A stretch of 64,000 bases of DNA from Lepiota brunneoincarnata (lineage: Eukaryota; Basidiomycota; Agaricomycetes; Agaricales; Agaricaceae): NCBI GenBank assembly GCA_023014365.1, contig JAEBUN010000001.1, positions 2,356,001-2,420,000 of the forward strand, written 5' to 3'. Positions 25,401 to 35,701 of this stretch are shown one piece after another. The position numbers and the translations under genes are program-made. Numbering within the stretch: the first letter of the stretch is position 1; every line of letters starts with the position of its first letter. The notes under the pieces are model-generated. The model saw nothing but the letters and a program-made list of their open reading frames with translations, made no database searches and was not told the DNA's origin.

Positions 25401-25764
25401 TAGAACCACTGAAGTGTTCAAACTCCTCAAAGAATCCCATCCTAACACCACCAATAAAGACTTCAGAACAGTCCCAACCCCAAATGGTCCACTCCTCATG
25501 TTCCAAGAATGTGTCATCATTCCAGAAGATCTCCAACTCAGACACGATGTTATCGCAAGATACCATGACCACCCTACACATGGCCATCCTGGAGAACAAG
25601 AAACATATTGCCTTGCCAAGAAAGAAGTATATTGGCCAGGAATGTTGACATTCATAAAGAACTACATCAAAGGCTGTCCCAAATGTCAGCAACATAAAAT
25701 CATATGCAGACTGGATCGCACACCAACTCAACTAATCCCACCATTATCTTCCAAATGCCCATTT

Positions 25765-26464
25765 TGTTATGAACAGTCCAGACCGGGAGGAACAAGAACT
25801 ATTGTTCGACTTTACAAGATGGGTACAGGAGACTACAGACCAATTACAGGCACAAGAATACGAAGATGAGGAAGGGGAATATTACACCGCCATGCAGGAC
25901 CTGGCGAGAGAAGCAGGAATGGAGATAACCTTGGAGGATATATTGGAATACCCCGAGGACGAGGAAGATAATCATGGATCAACCGACCCAACCTCCGATA
26001 TGGATGGAAGCACTGAGAGAATGGAGAATGAGAACAGAGAGGACTCCATGGAGATACAATCGGGAGAAGAAGATTATGAGTCAGAGGAAAGCGATGGAAC
26101 ATCGCACAGCAGTGGAAAGAGTACTGACTCATTGTAATATAAATAACACTAGGATGCCATCAGCCAGGATGTGCATCATGATCAGGACTGCGCACAACCA
26201 GTAGAACAGCCAAGTAACCTATAACGAGTATATAGCACCTCATAGGTATATAAGGCCTGTACAAGTAGAGATTAAAGCCCTAAGCTTTAATCTTGTTAAC
26301 AGCGGTCGTTTACCTCTCTGCCTTAACTTGGCGTCTTCCCTCGTTATCTCATTGAGCGCGATCCACTAAGCTCTATAAGGCCAACCGTCTCGGACACCTT
26401 GTAGAGTGATTGAAGGCTGTCTCCAGTTATCCTCGGATACAGAAGGAGCACGGATCATAACACA
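25765..26464 (+). mobile_element. Solo LTR of the D family (plus orientation), TSD CATTT
   Basis: TGTTATGAACAG..GATCATAACA, 700 bp, flanked by CATTT (25760-25764 and 26465-26469). It interrupts B's integrase. A TATA box TATATAAGG lies near 26252, followed about 35 bp later by AAGCTTTAATCT. CpG sites are retained, so it is younger than element D. The CDS at 25769-26137 lies inside it. Confidence 0.95.
25769..26137 (+). CDS. LTR-encoded acidic protein (D-family ORF4), solo LTR copy 1
   Basis: 122 codons from an ATG starting at the fifth base of the LTR. Starts MNSPDREEQELLFDFTRW; the middle contains QDLAREAGMEITLEDILEYP; the C-terminal half is Glu/Asp/Ser-rich. No family recognised. The same frame is open in the LTR copies at 29741-30438 and 34913-35622, with substitutions and an in-frame length change near the C-terminus, and is disrupted only by a MITE in the fourth copy. 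It lies in U3, upstream of the TATA box, so in a full-length element it would be the last cistron of the RNA. In a solo LTR its expression is doubtful. Confidence 0.5.
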   Translation: MNSPDREEQELLFDFTRWVQETTDQLQAQEYEDEEGEYYTAMQDLAREAGMEITLEDILEYPEDEEDNHGSTDPTSDMDGSTERMENENREDSMEIQSGEEDYESEESDGTSHSSGKSTDSL

Positions 26465-27570
26465 TTTGCTCAAATCTCATGGAATCTTATTACTGGTTTA
26501 CCACCTAGCACCAGCCATAATGCGATATTGTCCATGGTGGACTATGGCCTTACAAAGGGGGTAATTTTCATCCCAACCTCAGATCAGTCAAACACCAACA
26601 ACATTGGATGACTATTAATAGAAAAAGTCTTCACTAGGTTTGGACTACCCAACAAAATCATATCAGATTGAGACCCCAGATTTGCTGCCAACTCCCTCTG
26701 AGAGCTAGCCAAATGCCTAAATATCCAACAAGCATTCTCAACTGCATACCATCCTTAGACAGATGGTTCCACTGAACAATACAACCAAGAAATTGAAACC
26801 TACCTTGCCATATACTGCACCAGAAACTCCCTTGACTGGTCAGAAACCCTCCCTATCACTGAGTTTGCACACAATTCCAAGATACATGCTTCAAGACAGA
26901 AATCCCCATTTGAACTAATCATGGGATACAACCCTCCACTGATACCCATGGTCATGGAAACTTCAAACTTTCCATCAGTAGATGAACACATCAGACTCCT
27001 TGATGATGCCAGAAAAGAAGCACACACAGCACACCAAATCTCTGCCAATATTATGAAACAAAGAACCAGAAGAACTGTCAAACCCCTTGAAACACATCAG
27101 AAAGTATGGCTAGAAGCCAAAAATCTCAAACTCCCCTTCATCTCCAACAAAATATCCCCAAAGTGACTAGGACCCTTCCTTATCTCAGAAGTCCTATCAC
27201 CACTCACATACAAACTAAAACTTCTGATCAAATGGAAGATACACCTGGTATTCCACTGAAACCTCCTAACTCCATACACTGAAACAGAAGCATACAGACC
27301 TCATCCGATGCCACTGCTACCAGACATCATCAATGAAGAAGAAGAGTATGAAATAGAAGCTATTCTCAATTACCGCCAATACTATGGAAAACTCCAATAC
27401 TACATACATTGGAAAGGATACTCCCACATGGAGAACCAATGGATATCCAAAGAAGAACTTTGCAATAATGCTGATGAATACTTGGAAGAGTATAAAGAAG
27501 AACATCAACTTAACAGCAACAACCAGGAACTACCCAGAACCTACCAGAAGCAACTTTGCTCTACCACTAA

Positions 27571-28470
27571 ATGTACTCAAAAATGTCCATGAACAACCTT
27601 GACCTCATCTGCCCCCAATCCACTCCCCCCTTTTCCTCTTCCTCCACCACCTCCTCTGTCGTCATCATCAATGATCCCAATGTTGAAAGAAATTCCCCAA
27701 CTCCAATCCCAAGGCCATGCCCATTCACACCCTCCAACACCTTCACCAACATCAGAGGTGAAACTCCTAACCCCAACGCTATACCCAAACCAGAACTAGT
27801 AGCCACCCTACCCATCAATTTCCACACAGCTGGAGTAAAAAGCTTAGAACCAATCATAACTAGCATAGAAGACTTATGCACAATCACCTCCACCCAATTC
27901 CTCACTGACAAAGTCAACAGTGCTCCCATCAGCAACTACAACAGAAAAGTATGGGCGAATTATACCCATCATATTAAACAAATGAAACTCCTCCACAATG
28001 CCTTCCACACCCAATGAAAGTGGACTGAAAACTATGAGGCATTCCTCCTCACACACCAAGGACTCATGTCCCAAATGCCAAGAAAGAAACAACCCAATGT
28101 GACACCACCCACCAATAAAATCATTCCAACTCCCACATTGGGAAGAAAGAACCCTGTTGGAACTAACAACCCCTTCTGTAAAAACACTGCCAAACAAACT
28201 CCATTACAGAACTCCCTTGCTCCCATCCAACAAGTTCCAAACCCTAAACCCAACAACAGATCCTGATGCATTCAATGCAAACAAATTGGACACTGGGCCA
28301 TGGATTGTCCCCAATTCACCTGCCTTGGTTGCAAACAATATGCTCTGGGTCACTATTCATATGACTGCATCAAATATAGATGCCTGCACTGTGGAGTATT
28401 CCAACCTTGCCACAAACAAACTGAATGCCCCTCAAAAGGAACAAGACACACACCTTACAACAGACCCATA
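27571..28470 (+). pseudogene. Element B ORF3: Pro-rich protein with three CCHC zinc knuckles, downstream of pol
   Basis: After the chromodomain a new frame begins MSMNNLDLICPQSTPPFSSS and runs through a Ser/Thr/Pro-rich region to 28017. Past two TGA codons at expected Arg positions (28015 and 28264) it continues into three knuckles near 28268-28430: CIQCKQIGHWAMDC (CX2CX4HX4C), CLGCKQYALGHYSYDC and CLHCGVFQPCHKQTEC (CX2CX6HX4C). This gene is separate from gag. A matching gene lies at the same place in element D. Function unknown; nucleic-acid binding is likely from the knuckles. Confidence 0.65.
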
Positions 28471-29740
28471 GCAACTTAACCTCAAACCACCTCATCCCTT
28501 CACTACCAATATTTAGGACTCAAATACCCTGAAGAAGATGACTTTGACAATGGATATGACAATATCACCATGTCCAACATATGTGGAGAACCAGTAGGAG
28601 AATTCTAAAACACTCCACTCTAACACAACAGAAGGAAAAAGATGTAACAGTTATAATGGAATATACAGTGACCCACAAAACCATTCCAATGTTTTGTACT
28701 TTTGACTTAAAGTAGTAATAGCTCAGTAAATAAAATAGCTAAATTTGTGAATATATTTATAAACATAGCCAAATATGTCATATCTGACCCTGCAAAGTTG
28801 CGTCATGTAATACTTCTAAATTAGGCAATTATGAGTTTTGTCAATGACATATTATACTAGGCTATCCTATTATTTCTAGTACTTAGAGTAGCCCCCCTTG
28901 GCTTTGAGTACAGCTGCTACTCTTCTAGGCATACTTTTAATTAACTTTTGACCCTCAAAAGCTGGAATAGCATCCCACTCCTTTTCTACCCTCTGCCACA
29001 ACTCCTCCATACCCTTGAGAGGAAATTCATACTCTCCCAGCTTTTACTTCACATATTCCCATAAGTGTTCAATGGGATTGAGGTCAGCTGACTGTGCTGG
29101 CCAGGTTAGGAGCCTAAAATGATTTTTTTGAAACCATTCTTTGGCCAGTGTACTCTTGTGTTTGGGGTTATTATCTTGCTGGAAGATAATATCTTGGGGT
29201 TTAAGCTTGTACCACTGGAGACTCTTCATCAAATCTTCCTCCAAAATTTGTACAAACAACTCTGCATCCATCCTTCCATCAATCCTCACTGCATAGCCTG
29301 GGCCATCCCACGGCATATAGCCCCAAACCATCACTGATCCTCCTCCATACTTCAGAGTTCCCTTGACTAATCTTTCACTAAGCCCCTCTTCCTTCTTTTT
29401 CCATCCCCACTTCCTCCCATCTGACCCCAAATGATTAATTTTGGCCTCATCAGACCATACAACCAGCTTCCAGTCCTCCACAGTCCAATGCTGGTGTGTC
29501 AGAGCAAAATCCAGCCTAGCCCTCCTATGCTTATCAGAGAGTAAAGGCTTTTTTTGCTTGACTACAGCCTTCATTCCTGCCTGTTTGAGATGCCTTGCCA
29601 CAGTCTGTGAAGAGACTGATGTCCCAATGATGGGAGCAAGAGATTTAGCTATATCTACAGCAGTTTCAGCCTTTCCAGCAGAGATAAGATGGATAGCATG
29701 CTGAATATTAGTGGTAGAGAGTTTTGAAGGATGTCCTCCA

Positions 29741-30438
29741 TGTTATGATCCGTGCTCCTTCTGTATCCGAGGATAACTGGAGACGGCCTTCAATCACTCT
29801 ACAAGGTGTCCGAGACGGTTGGCCTTATAGAGCTTAGTGGATTGCGCTCAATGAGATAACGAGGGAAGACGCCAAGTTAAGGCAGAGAGGTAAACGACCG
29901 CTGTTAACAAGATTAAAGCTTAGGGCTTTAATCTCTACTTGTACAGGCCTTATATACCTATGAGGTGCTATATACTTGTTATAGGTTACTTGGCTGTTCT
30001 ACTGGTCGTGCGCAGTCCTGACCATGATGCACATCCTGGCTGATGGCATCCTAGCGTTATTTATATTACAATGAGTCAGTACTCTCGCTACTGCTGTGCG
30101 ATGTTCCATCGCTCTCCTCTGACTCATAATCTTCTTCTCCCGATTGTATCTCCATGGAGTCCTCTCCGTTCTCGCTCTCCATTCTCTCGGTGCTTCCATC
30201 CGTATCGGAGGTTGGATCGGTTGATCCATGGTTATCTTCTTCGTCCTCGGGGTATTCCAATATATCCTCCAAGGTTATCTCCATTCCTGCTTCTCTCGCC
30301 AGGTCCTGCATGGCGGTGTAATATTCCCCTTCCTCGTCTTCGTATTCTTGTGCCCGTAATTGGTCTGTAGTCTCCTGTACCCATCTTGTAAAGTCGAACA
30401 ATAGTTCTTGTTCCTCCCGGTCTGGACTGTTCATAACA
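29741..30438 (-). mobile_element. Solo LTR of the D family (minus orientation), TSD CTCCA
   Basis: 698 bp, TGTTATG..CATAACA, flanked by CTCCA on both sides (29736-29740 and 30439-30443), inside the Tc1 transposase. Nearly identical to the copy at 25765-26464 and rich in CpG, so young. Carries a second copy of the LTR ORF on the minus strand (30434 to 30066). Confidence 0.95.
30066..30434 (-). CDS. LTR-encoded acidic protein (D-family ORF4), solo LTR copy 2
   Basis: Same frame as 25769-26137, again opening four bases inside the LTR. Differs from copy 1 at about six residues (for example Gln/Arg in DQLQAQ versus DQLRAQ) with no stop or frameshift. Acidic, Ser-rich C-terminus ending ESTDSL. No recognised family. 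Confidence 0.5.
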   Translation of the reverse strand: MNSPDREEQELLFDFTRWVQETTDQLRAQEYEDEEGEYYTAMQDLAREAGMEITLEDILEYPEDEEDNHGSTDPTSDTDGSTERMESENGEDSMEIQSGEEDYESEESDGTSHSSSESTDSL

Positions 30439-30964
30439 CTCCAAGTGATTTGGTAAGGCTGGAACAATTTTTAGAGGCTAGCCTGGATATGGTACTGCAC
30501 CCAACACCAGTAATTGCCTCAATTTTAGTATAGGAATAATGAGAATTTAGCAAAGAGAGGATGGTTTGCTTTAGAGTAGAAGATAATGGCTTCATGGTAG
30601 GTAGGAGGGTTGAGAATGATGGGACATGGCTGTCAGCACATCTAGTTATATGTCAAAGACACATGGTCACATGATCTTGTTGATTCACAATCAATGGAGT
30701 CATGTGATTGCTTGGATTAGTATTAAAAATTACCATTAACAAAACCATTCCAATGACTTAAAATGCTTACAAAATTCATAATTGCTTCATTTGGAAGTAT
30801 TACATGACGCAACTTTGCAGGGTCAGATATGACATCTTCGGCTATGTTTATAAATATATCCACAAATTTAGCTATTTTATTTACTGAGCTATTACTACTT
30901 TAAGTCAAAAGTACAAAACATTGGAATGGTTTTGTGGGTCACTGTAACCTTAAAGACAGGGTAA

Positions 30965-31383
30965 TGTTATCAGAATTCCCAATCAGAAACCTGTCCAGAA
31001 GGAACTCTTATCAGAAGCACCAAGTATATAAATAGATAGAAGAACTGTCACTCTGAAACAATCAGAAGTGCACATCAGAACAATCTATAATTACATAGAT
31101 AGATAAGACCTTGACTCAGTATGACTCACCTTACCTGGGTCCAGATATATATAGTAGGAGCACAGCCACACATAGTAGTATAGAAGGATACTGTACTGTA
31201 CCTTGTATCCTTATCTTAGTGTTATACAGCTCTTGCCTCCTATATCTCTTTGCCTTTAAACCGGCTGGACTTATAGTGCTCTGTCATCTCCAAGTCATAC
31301 CTAGTAGGACAAGACCAAGTCTGTATAGACATCTTGCCTCAAATGCTGTGCTACTCAAGAGCAAACCCCTAACCTAGGTAACA
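30965..31383 (+). repeat. 3' LTR of element B
   Basis: TGTTATCAGAATTCCC..CTAGGTAACA, 419 bp, preceded by the purine-rich tract AAAGACAGGG. Matches the 5' LTR at 12249-12635 over all but its first 29 bases. Confidence 0.85.
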
Positions 31384-31449
31384 ATGCATGTAGCATGCTC
31401 CTCCTGATTTCCCATGGGGACCAGGATATCCAGTTTAGGGGGAACCAAA

Positions 31450-34400
31450 TGTTCAACAGCTTTGCCAAGAGCAAGGAGTTGATTTCATAGAGTTCTTGTT
31501 AGTGCAACATACTGCAAAACAAGGTATTCCCACCAATTTCTGTGACTTAATGAAGCTTTCTAAAGCATCATGTGATGAATGGTTAAAGGCATACCTTGAG
31601 GAATTAGAAGCTTTAAAGAAGCACAAAGTATATGATTTGATACCACTCCCAAAAGGTTGAAAGGCTATCAAAAACCATTGGGTTTTTGCTGAAAAATCTG
31701 ATGGCCACAAATGTGCTTGCTTAGTGGTGAAAGGTTTCTCTCAGATCAAAGGTATCAATTTTGATGAGTTATTCTCTCCAGTTGTCCATTACGAAATCCA
31801 CTAGAATACTTCTTGTGTTGGCAGTGCTTGAAGACTAGGATATCAAAGTGTTAGATGTAAAAACTGCCTTTCTTAATGGCAAGCTGGATGAAGAAATTTA
31901 TATGGAACAACCAGAGGGATTTTGCATCCCTGGTAAAGAGAATATGGTATGGAGGTTACAACATACATTATATGGCCTTAAGCAAGCTGGCTTAGCCTGG
32001 TGGCACAAGATGTCTGAATCTATGCAGACACTTGGCTTTAAGCAATGTAAATCTGATGCCGGAGTATATATACATCAAGATAAAAAGACCAGTGATATTG
32101 TGATCACTGTTGTCTATATTAATGATGCACTTTTCATGGGAAATAATTCTGCCCTTCTACAACAGAAGAAAGGTGAATTTATGGAGTGTTGGGATTGTTG
32201 TGATCTCAGTGCAGCCAAAGAATTCCTTGGTATGTGCATTATGCATGATAGGAAGAGTTGAAAGATATACCTTGACCAAAGGAGTTATTTGAAAAAGGTC
32301 TTAGAGCGTTTTGGAGTCACTGCTCAACCTGCTCCCACTCTACTCCCTACTGGTTACCAATCATCTATCAATGATGGAGAAATTGATCCAGAACTCCATA
32401 CAAAGTATCCACCAGATCATTGGTTCTTTGATGTACCCTATGATTGGCATGCAACCTGATACCACATATGCCATCACCAACTTGGTGCAATTTTCTGCAA
32501 ACCCTAAGCAAGAGCATTATGATAACACACTGTATATCTGCTGCTATTTGCTTGGCACACCCAACTATCAAATTGACTATGATGGTAAGAAAGGTGAAGG
32601 AATAATTGGTTACTCTGATTCAGGTTGGGCATCAGATTAGGGGTGCCAAAGTTCAGTTCAGTTCAGTTCAGCACCCCCTCAGCCTGAACCTGAACCTGAA
32701 CCTGAACTGAACCTCCTGAACTCAGTTCAGAAGGTTCAGTTCAGGGTTTGAACAAGCTCAAACTTGAACTTTTTTGTACTATGTTATAAAAAGTGTTTAT
32801 ATTGGCAATAAACTAATCAAAGTTCCATTCCTTGAGCTTCCATTTCTTTGCTTCTGCTCCTCCATCTAAAAGTCCAGTTTTGTACCCAGTCTTTTCCATA
32901 CACTTATATTAGCCCCTCCAAAAAAAGAAAAAAACAGGTACAAATAACCAAAGAAGGGTAGGAAGGGTGAATAAGAGTAAAATGTTAGAATATGAGTGAT
33001 CATTAGCCTCAGAAACTCATATATGCAAGAACTGATGTATTTAATACCTGTTAGAAGACAAGTAATTGTTCTACAGACAACATAAGTAATAATCATGAGA
33101 GGAAAGTGATAAAGACTACTTGCAGCCTCAGAAACTTGTATGTGTGACTCTGTGAGAATTGAGACTGCAGGGGGATTCTTGCTATGGTATTTAAAGTAAA
33201 GCCAGAACAATAGAATGAGTAGATAACTATCCTGGCATGCTGGCTACCTTTTACATAGAGGATGAGAGAAATAAAATGCTCAGGAGCCAAACCACAGGGA
33301 GGTGGGTGATCATAGGGACAAGCAGTCAATGCTTGGACCCCCTGTGCATCATGACACTCACAATTGGTTTTTATTTCCAACATAAAAAAGATAAGCCCAA
33401 GCATGCTGGAGCAAGGCAGTGGGCCCAGAAGCCCTGCAAGGAGGCAAAGTGATGAGACAACAAAGGTCCTCAATTTTCGAGACAACCGCCAAGCGCAACC
33501 AAACGTGAGTGGGCTTGTTGGAAGGGCATTGGAGAGACCTTCCAGATGTAAGTAACTGTATCCCGAGGCGTTGAGAAATGGCCCCAGAACAGAGCAGAAC
33601 AGAGACATCTGTGTGGGGATGGTGACCAGCAAGGAAAACGCATTTTACTTCACTGAAAGAGTGTTTCCCAGAATATGCAATATGGTGTTGGAAAGCCCTT
33701 AAAAATGCGCATCTAACGGTGGTAGTAGTAAGAGGAATGGTGCAGTGTGAAATTACGAAATGAGGAATGAATCTAGGCAATGTTGATGGCAATGACGAGG
33801 GAAGGGGTGGGTCAATTGGGGCATGAAGTGGTGCGTTCAAGAGGTGTTGGCAGGGGCTATCAAACGGCGAAAACCGCTTGCTGATTCCTGAAGTCGTCCC
33901 CGAGATATACATCAATCTTCCCATTTCTACTGGGAAAATTGTTGTAAATTGTTGTATTTACTGCAAGGCTCTAACTTATTGGTTCAAACACATTCGGACA
34001 CGGTCAGGTCCATCATCTTTAAGCCTGAACTGTGAACCAAACCAACAGGCCAGGGGCTGAACCTGAACCTGAACTGGACTGAACTTTTAGGTTCAGTTCA
34101 GGAGGTTCAGGTTTGAACCGAAGTTTTGAACTGAACTTTGGCACCCCTACATCAGATCCAATTAAGCAACAATCTGTAACTGGGAATTTCATCAATATTG
34201 CTTCAGGCACCATTTCCTGGCTTAGCCAAAAGCAAAAAACAGTCACACTCTCTTCCACTGAAGCAGAATATATGGCTCTCTCTGATTGTAGCCACCAGCT
34301 TATGTGGATACACTCCTTATTAAGTGAGCTCATGTTCGAACTTCCCACTTTACCTTTGAATGGTGATAATATGGGTTCTATCTTCTTGAGTGTTAATCCT

Positions 34401-34600
34401 GCTATGGAAAGATGCTTGAAAGCATATTGACATCTGATATCATTATATTAGGAAATGTGTTGAGAATAAAATGATTGTGGTATCTCAGATTGATGGGAAT
34501 GAAAATCCTGCTGATCTTTTCACAAAAAACCTTGGTCAAATGAAGTTTGAATGTTTCTGTCCTTTACTAGGTATTGAGTTTACTAACTCTACCTCTTAAT
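31450..34600 (+). pseudogene. Copia RT/RNase H of element A, split by a hAT element
   Basis: Copia-type RT (RVT_2) begins near 31535 with ASCDEWLKAYLEELEALKK; KGFSQIKGINFDELFSPV follows near 31735. After a frameshift near 31795 comes VLDVKTAFLNGKLDEEIYM, followed directly by EQPEGF, and TLYGLKQAGLAW near 31970. The catalytic YVDD box has decayed to YINDALF (32115). The RNase H region ends at GYSDSGWASD (32637), is interrupted by 32638-34149, and resumes with the LSSTEAEYMALSDCSHQLMW region near 34250. Several stops (32261, 34430) and frameshifts. Protease and integrase are absent. Confidence 0.85.
32638..34149. mobile_element. hAT-type non-autonomous element 1 (1512 bp), TSD CATCAGAT
   Basis: Termini TAGGGGTGCCAAAGTTCAG and its inverse, flanked by the 8-bp duplication CATCAGAT (32630-32637 and 34150-34157), which is diagnostic for hAT elements. 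Subterminal arrays of TTCAG/GGTTCA units fill about 100 bp at each end. The interior has no transposase I can see. Its part from about 33440 to 34010 is rich in CpG, unlike the surrounding retrotransposons. Inserted in A's RNase H. Confidence 0.9.
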
Positions 34601-34912
34601 TCCTCTTCCTGATGTCTGAGTGAGGGAGAATGTTGAAAATCCTTTATGATTTCCTTTTCTGGTTGCTGACACTGTCTTGTGCTTGCACCTTTCACTTTAT
34701 GACATATGCCTAGTCATACATAGTCTTGAGCTTGAACTGCTATTTGCTCATTCTGACTGCATTGATCTCTATGATTCATTATGCATACATATGACTCCTT
34801 TCATCTCTATGTAGGAATTGGTGATTTCGACAAACTGATGGAATGCCAACTTCCAAGATCACATGACTCCCTTGCAGATGCCATGTCATAGCTAGAATAT
34901 ATGCACCTAGTC

Positions 34913-35622
34913 TGTTATGATCCATGCTCCTTCTGTATCCAAGGATAACTGGAGACGGCCTTCAATCACTCTACAAGGTGTCCAAGACAGTTGGCCTTGC
35001 AGAGCTTAGTGGATCGTGCTCAATGAGATAACGAGGGAACATGCCAAGTTAAGGTAGAGAGGGTTAACAACCACTGTTAACAAGATTAAAGCTTGAGGCT
35101 TTAATCTCTACTTGTACAGGCCTATTATACCTATGAGATACTATATACTCATTATAGGTTATTGGGCTGTTCTACTTGTCCTGCGCAGTCTTGACCATCA
35201 TGCACATCCTGGCTGATGGCATCCTACTGTTATTTATATATTACAATGAGTCAGTATCCTTGTTCTCCATTCCACTGCTGTGCAATGTTCCATTGCTTTC
35301 TTCTGACTCATAGTTTCCTTCTTCCAATTCTATCTCCATAGATTCTCCTCCATTCTCACTCTCCATCCTCTCAGTGCTCCCATCCGTATTGGAGGTTGGA
35401 TTGGTTGATCCATGGCTGTCTTCTTTGTCCTTGGGGTATTCCAGAATATCCTCCAGAGTTATCTCCATTCCTGCTTCTCTTGCCAAGTCCTGCATGGCGT
35501 TGTAATATTCCCCTTCTTTGTCTTCGTATTCCTGTGCTCGCAACTGGTCTGTGGTTTCCTGTACCCATCTTGTAAAGTTGAATAGTTGTTCCTGTTCCTC
35601 TTGGTCTGGGCTGTTCATAACA
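34913..35622 (-). repeat. 3' LTR of element D
   Basis: 710 bp. Differs from the 5' LTR mainly at CA/TG positions corresponding to CG in the solo copies (for example TCCAAGG here, TCTGAGG in the 5' LTR, TCCGAGG in the solo copies). Carries most of ORF4. Confidence 0.93.
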
Positions 35623-35660
35623 TTATCCCCTTCATAAGGTCTGATGTCCTCATCAGACAT
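35241..35660 (-). CDS. ORF4 of element D: acidic protein spanning the purine tract and 3' LTR
   Basis: From ATG 35660 (MSDEDIRPYEGDN) the frame passes through the polypurine tract (GAAGGGGAT, read as Glu-Gly-Asp) into the 3' LTR, where it is the same frame as the solo-LTR ORFs (MNSPDQEEQEQLFNFTRW..). It begins 42 bp after the stop of ORF3. The C-terminus ends MENKDTDSL, three codons longer than in the solo copies, an in-frame difference. Acidic, no membrane segment, no known domain. In position it resembles LTR-encoded accessory genes of some retroviruses, but no relationship is implied. Confidence 0.55.
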   Translation of the reverse strand: MSDEDIRPYEGDNVMNSPDQEEQEQLFNFTRWVQETTDQLRAQEYEDKEGEYYNAMQDLAREAGMEITLEDILEYPKDKEDSHGSTNPTSNTDGSTERMESENGGESMEIELEEGNYESEESNGTLHSSGMENKDTDSL

Positions 35661-35701
35661 ATCCTCAGTATAGTCTGACAAGCTCTCCTGTGATGTTTGA
35701 T

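Larger units (their letters stand above)
25400..27540 (+). pseudogene. Pol of element B, second part: integrase and chromodomain
   Basis: The H2C2 zinc-binding domain is at 25530-25700 (RYHDHPTHGHPG..YWPGM..GCPKCQQHK). The solo LTR 25765-26464 interrupts. The integrase core resumes at 26465 and contains VDYGLTKGVIF and STAYHP followed by TDGSTEQYNQEIETYL near 26760. The chromodomain at about 27340-27450 reads YEIEAILNYRQYYGKLQYYI followed by HWKGYSHMENQW, with the aromatic cage-type residues visible. Stops in the core are TGA or TAG at positions of expected CGA (Arg), CAG (Gln) or TGG (Trp). Chromodomains of this class direct integration to heterochromatin. Confidence 0.83.
28876..30595 (-). 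pseudogene. Tc1 transposase, split by a solo LTR and one nonsense codon
   Basis: Starts at ATG 30595 with a helix-turn-helix region (MKPLSSTLKQTILSLL, ITGVGCSTISRLA). It is cut at 30439 by the solo LTR and resumes at 29740 as GHPSKLSTTNIQHAIHL. The DDE catalytic residues are all present: VVWSDEAKI (29450), FQQDNNPKHKS and NPIEHLWEYVK, a D-D-34-E pattern. A TAA at 29044-29046 interrupts just after LWEYVK; the frame continues beyond it for 55 codons of normal Tc1 C-terminus to a TAG at 28876-28878. Apart from the LTR and this one stop the gene is intact, so the insertion is fairly recent. Confidence 0.9.
28666..30944 (-). mobile_element. Tc1/mariner transposon inserted in element B
   Basis: Ends CAGTGACCCACAAAACC and its inverted copy, flanked by the expected TA (28664-28665 and 30945-30946). 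The inverted terminal repeats are long, about 190 bp, running from the ends to the GCGTCATGTAATACTTC region on both sides. The transposase is on the minus strand and is interrupted by a solo LTR at 29741-30438. It lies in B's 3' untranslated region. Confidence 0.93.
12249..31383 (+). mobile_element. Element B: Ty3/gypsy chromovirus inserted in A
   Basis: The LTR pair is 12249-12635 (5', truncated by about 29 bp at its outer end) and 30965-31383 (3', complete, TGTTATCAG..GGTAACA). The order inside is leader, gag, protease, RT, RNase H, integrase, chromodomain and an extra CCHC ORF, which is the chromovirus order plus one gene. It is interrupted by C, an unclassified insert, a solo LTR and a Tc1/mariner element. 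No target-site duplication is seen, as expected if a deletion removed the left junction together with A's protease-integrase segment. Many frames end at TGA where CGA (Arg) is expected, so it is dead. Confidence 0.88.

Noticed and set aside
12249..31383. A 5-bp target duplication for element B
   Set aside because: Flanks gtggt/agtct and atgca do not match; the 5' LTR is truncated, so none is expected.
33358..33924. 188-codon minus-strand frame in the hAT element as a transposase
   Set aside because: No hAT dimerisation or DDE motifs; composition is that of a chance open frame in CpG-rich DNA.
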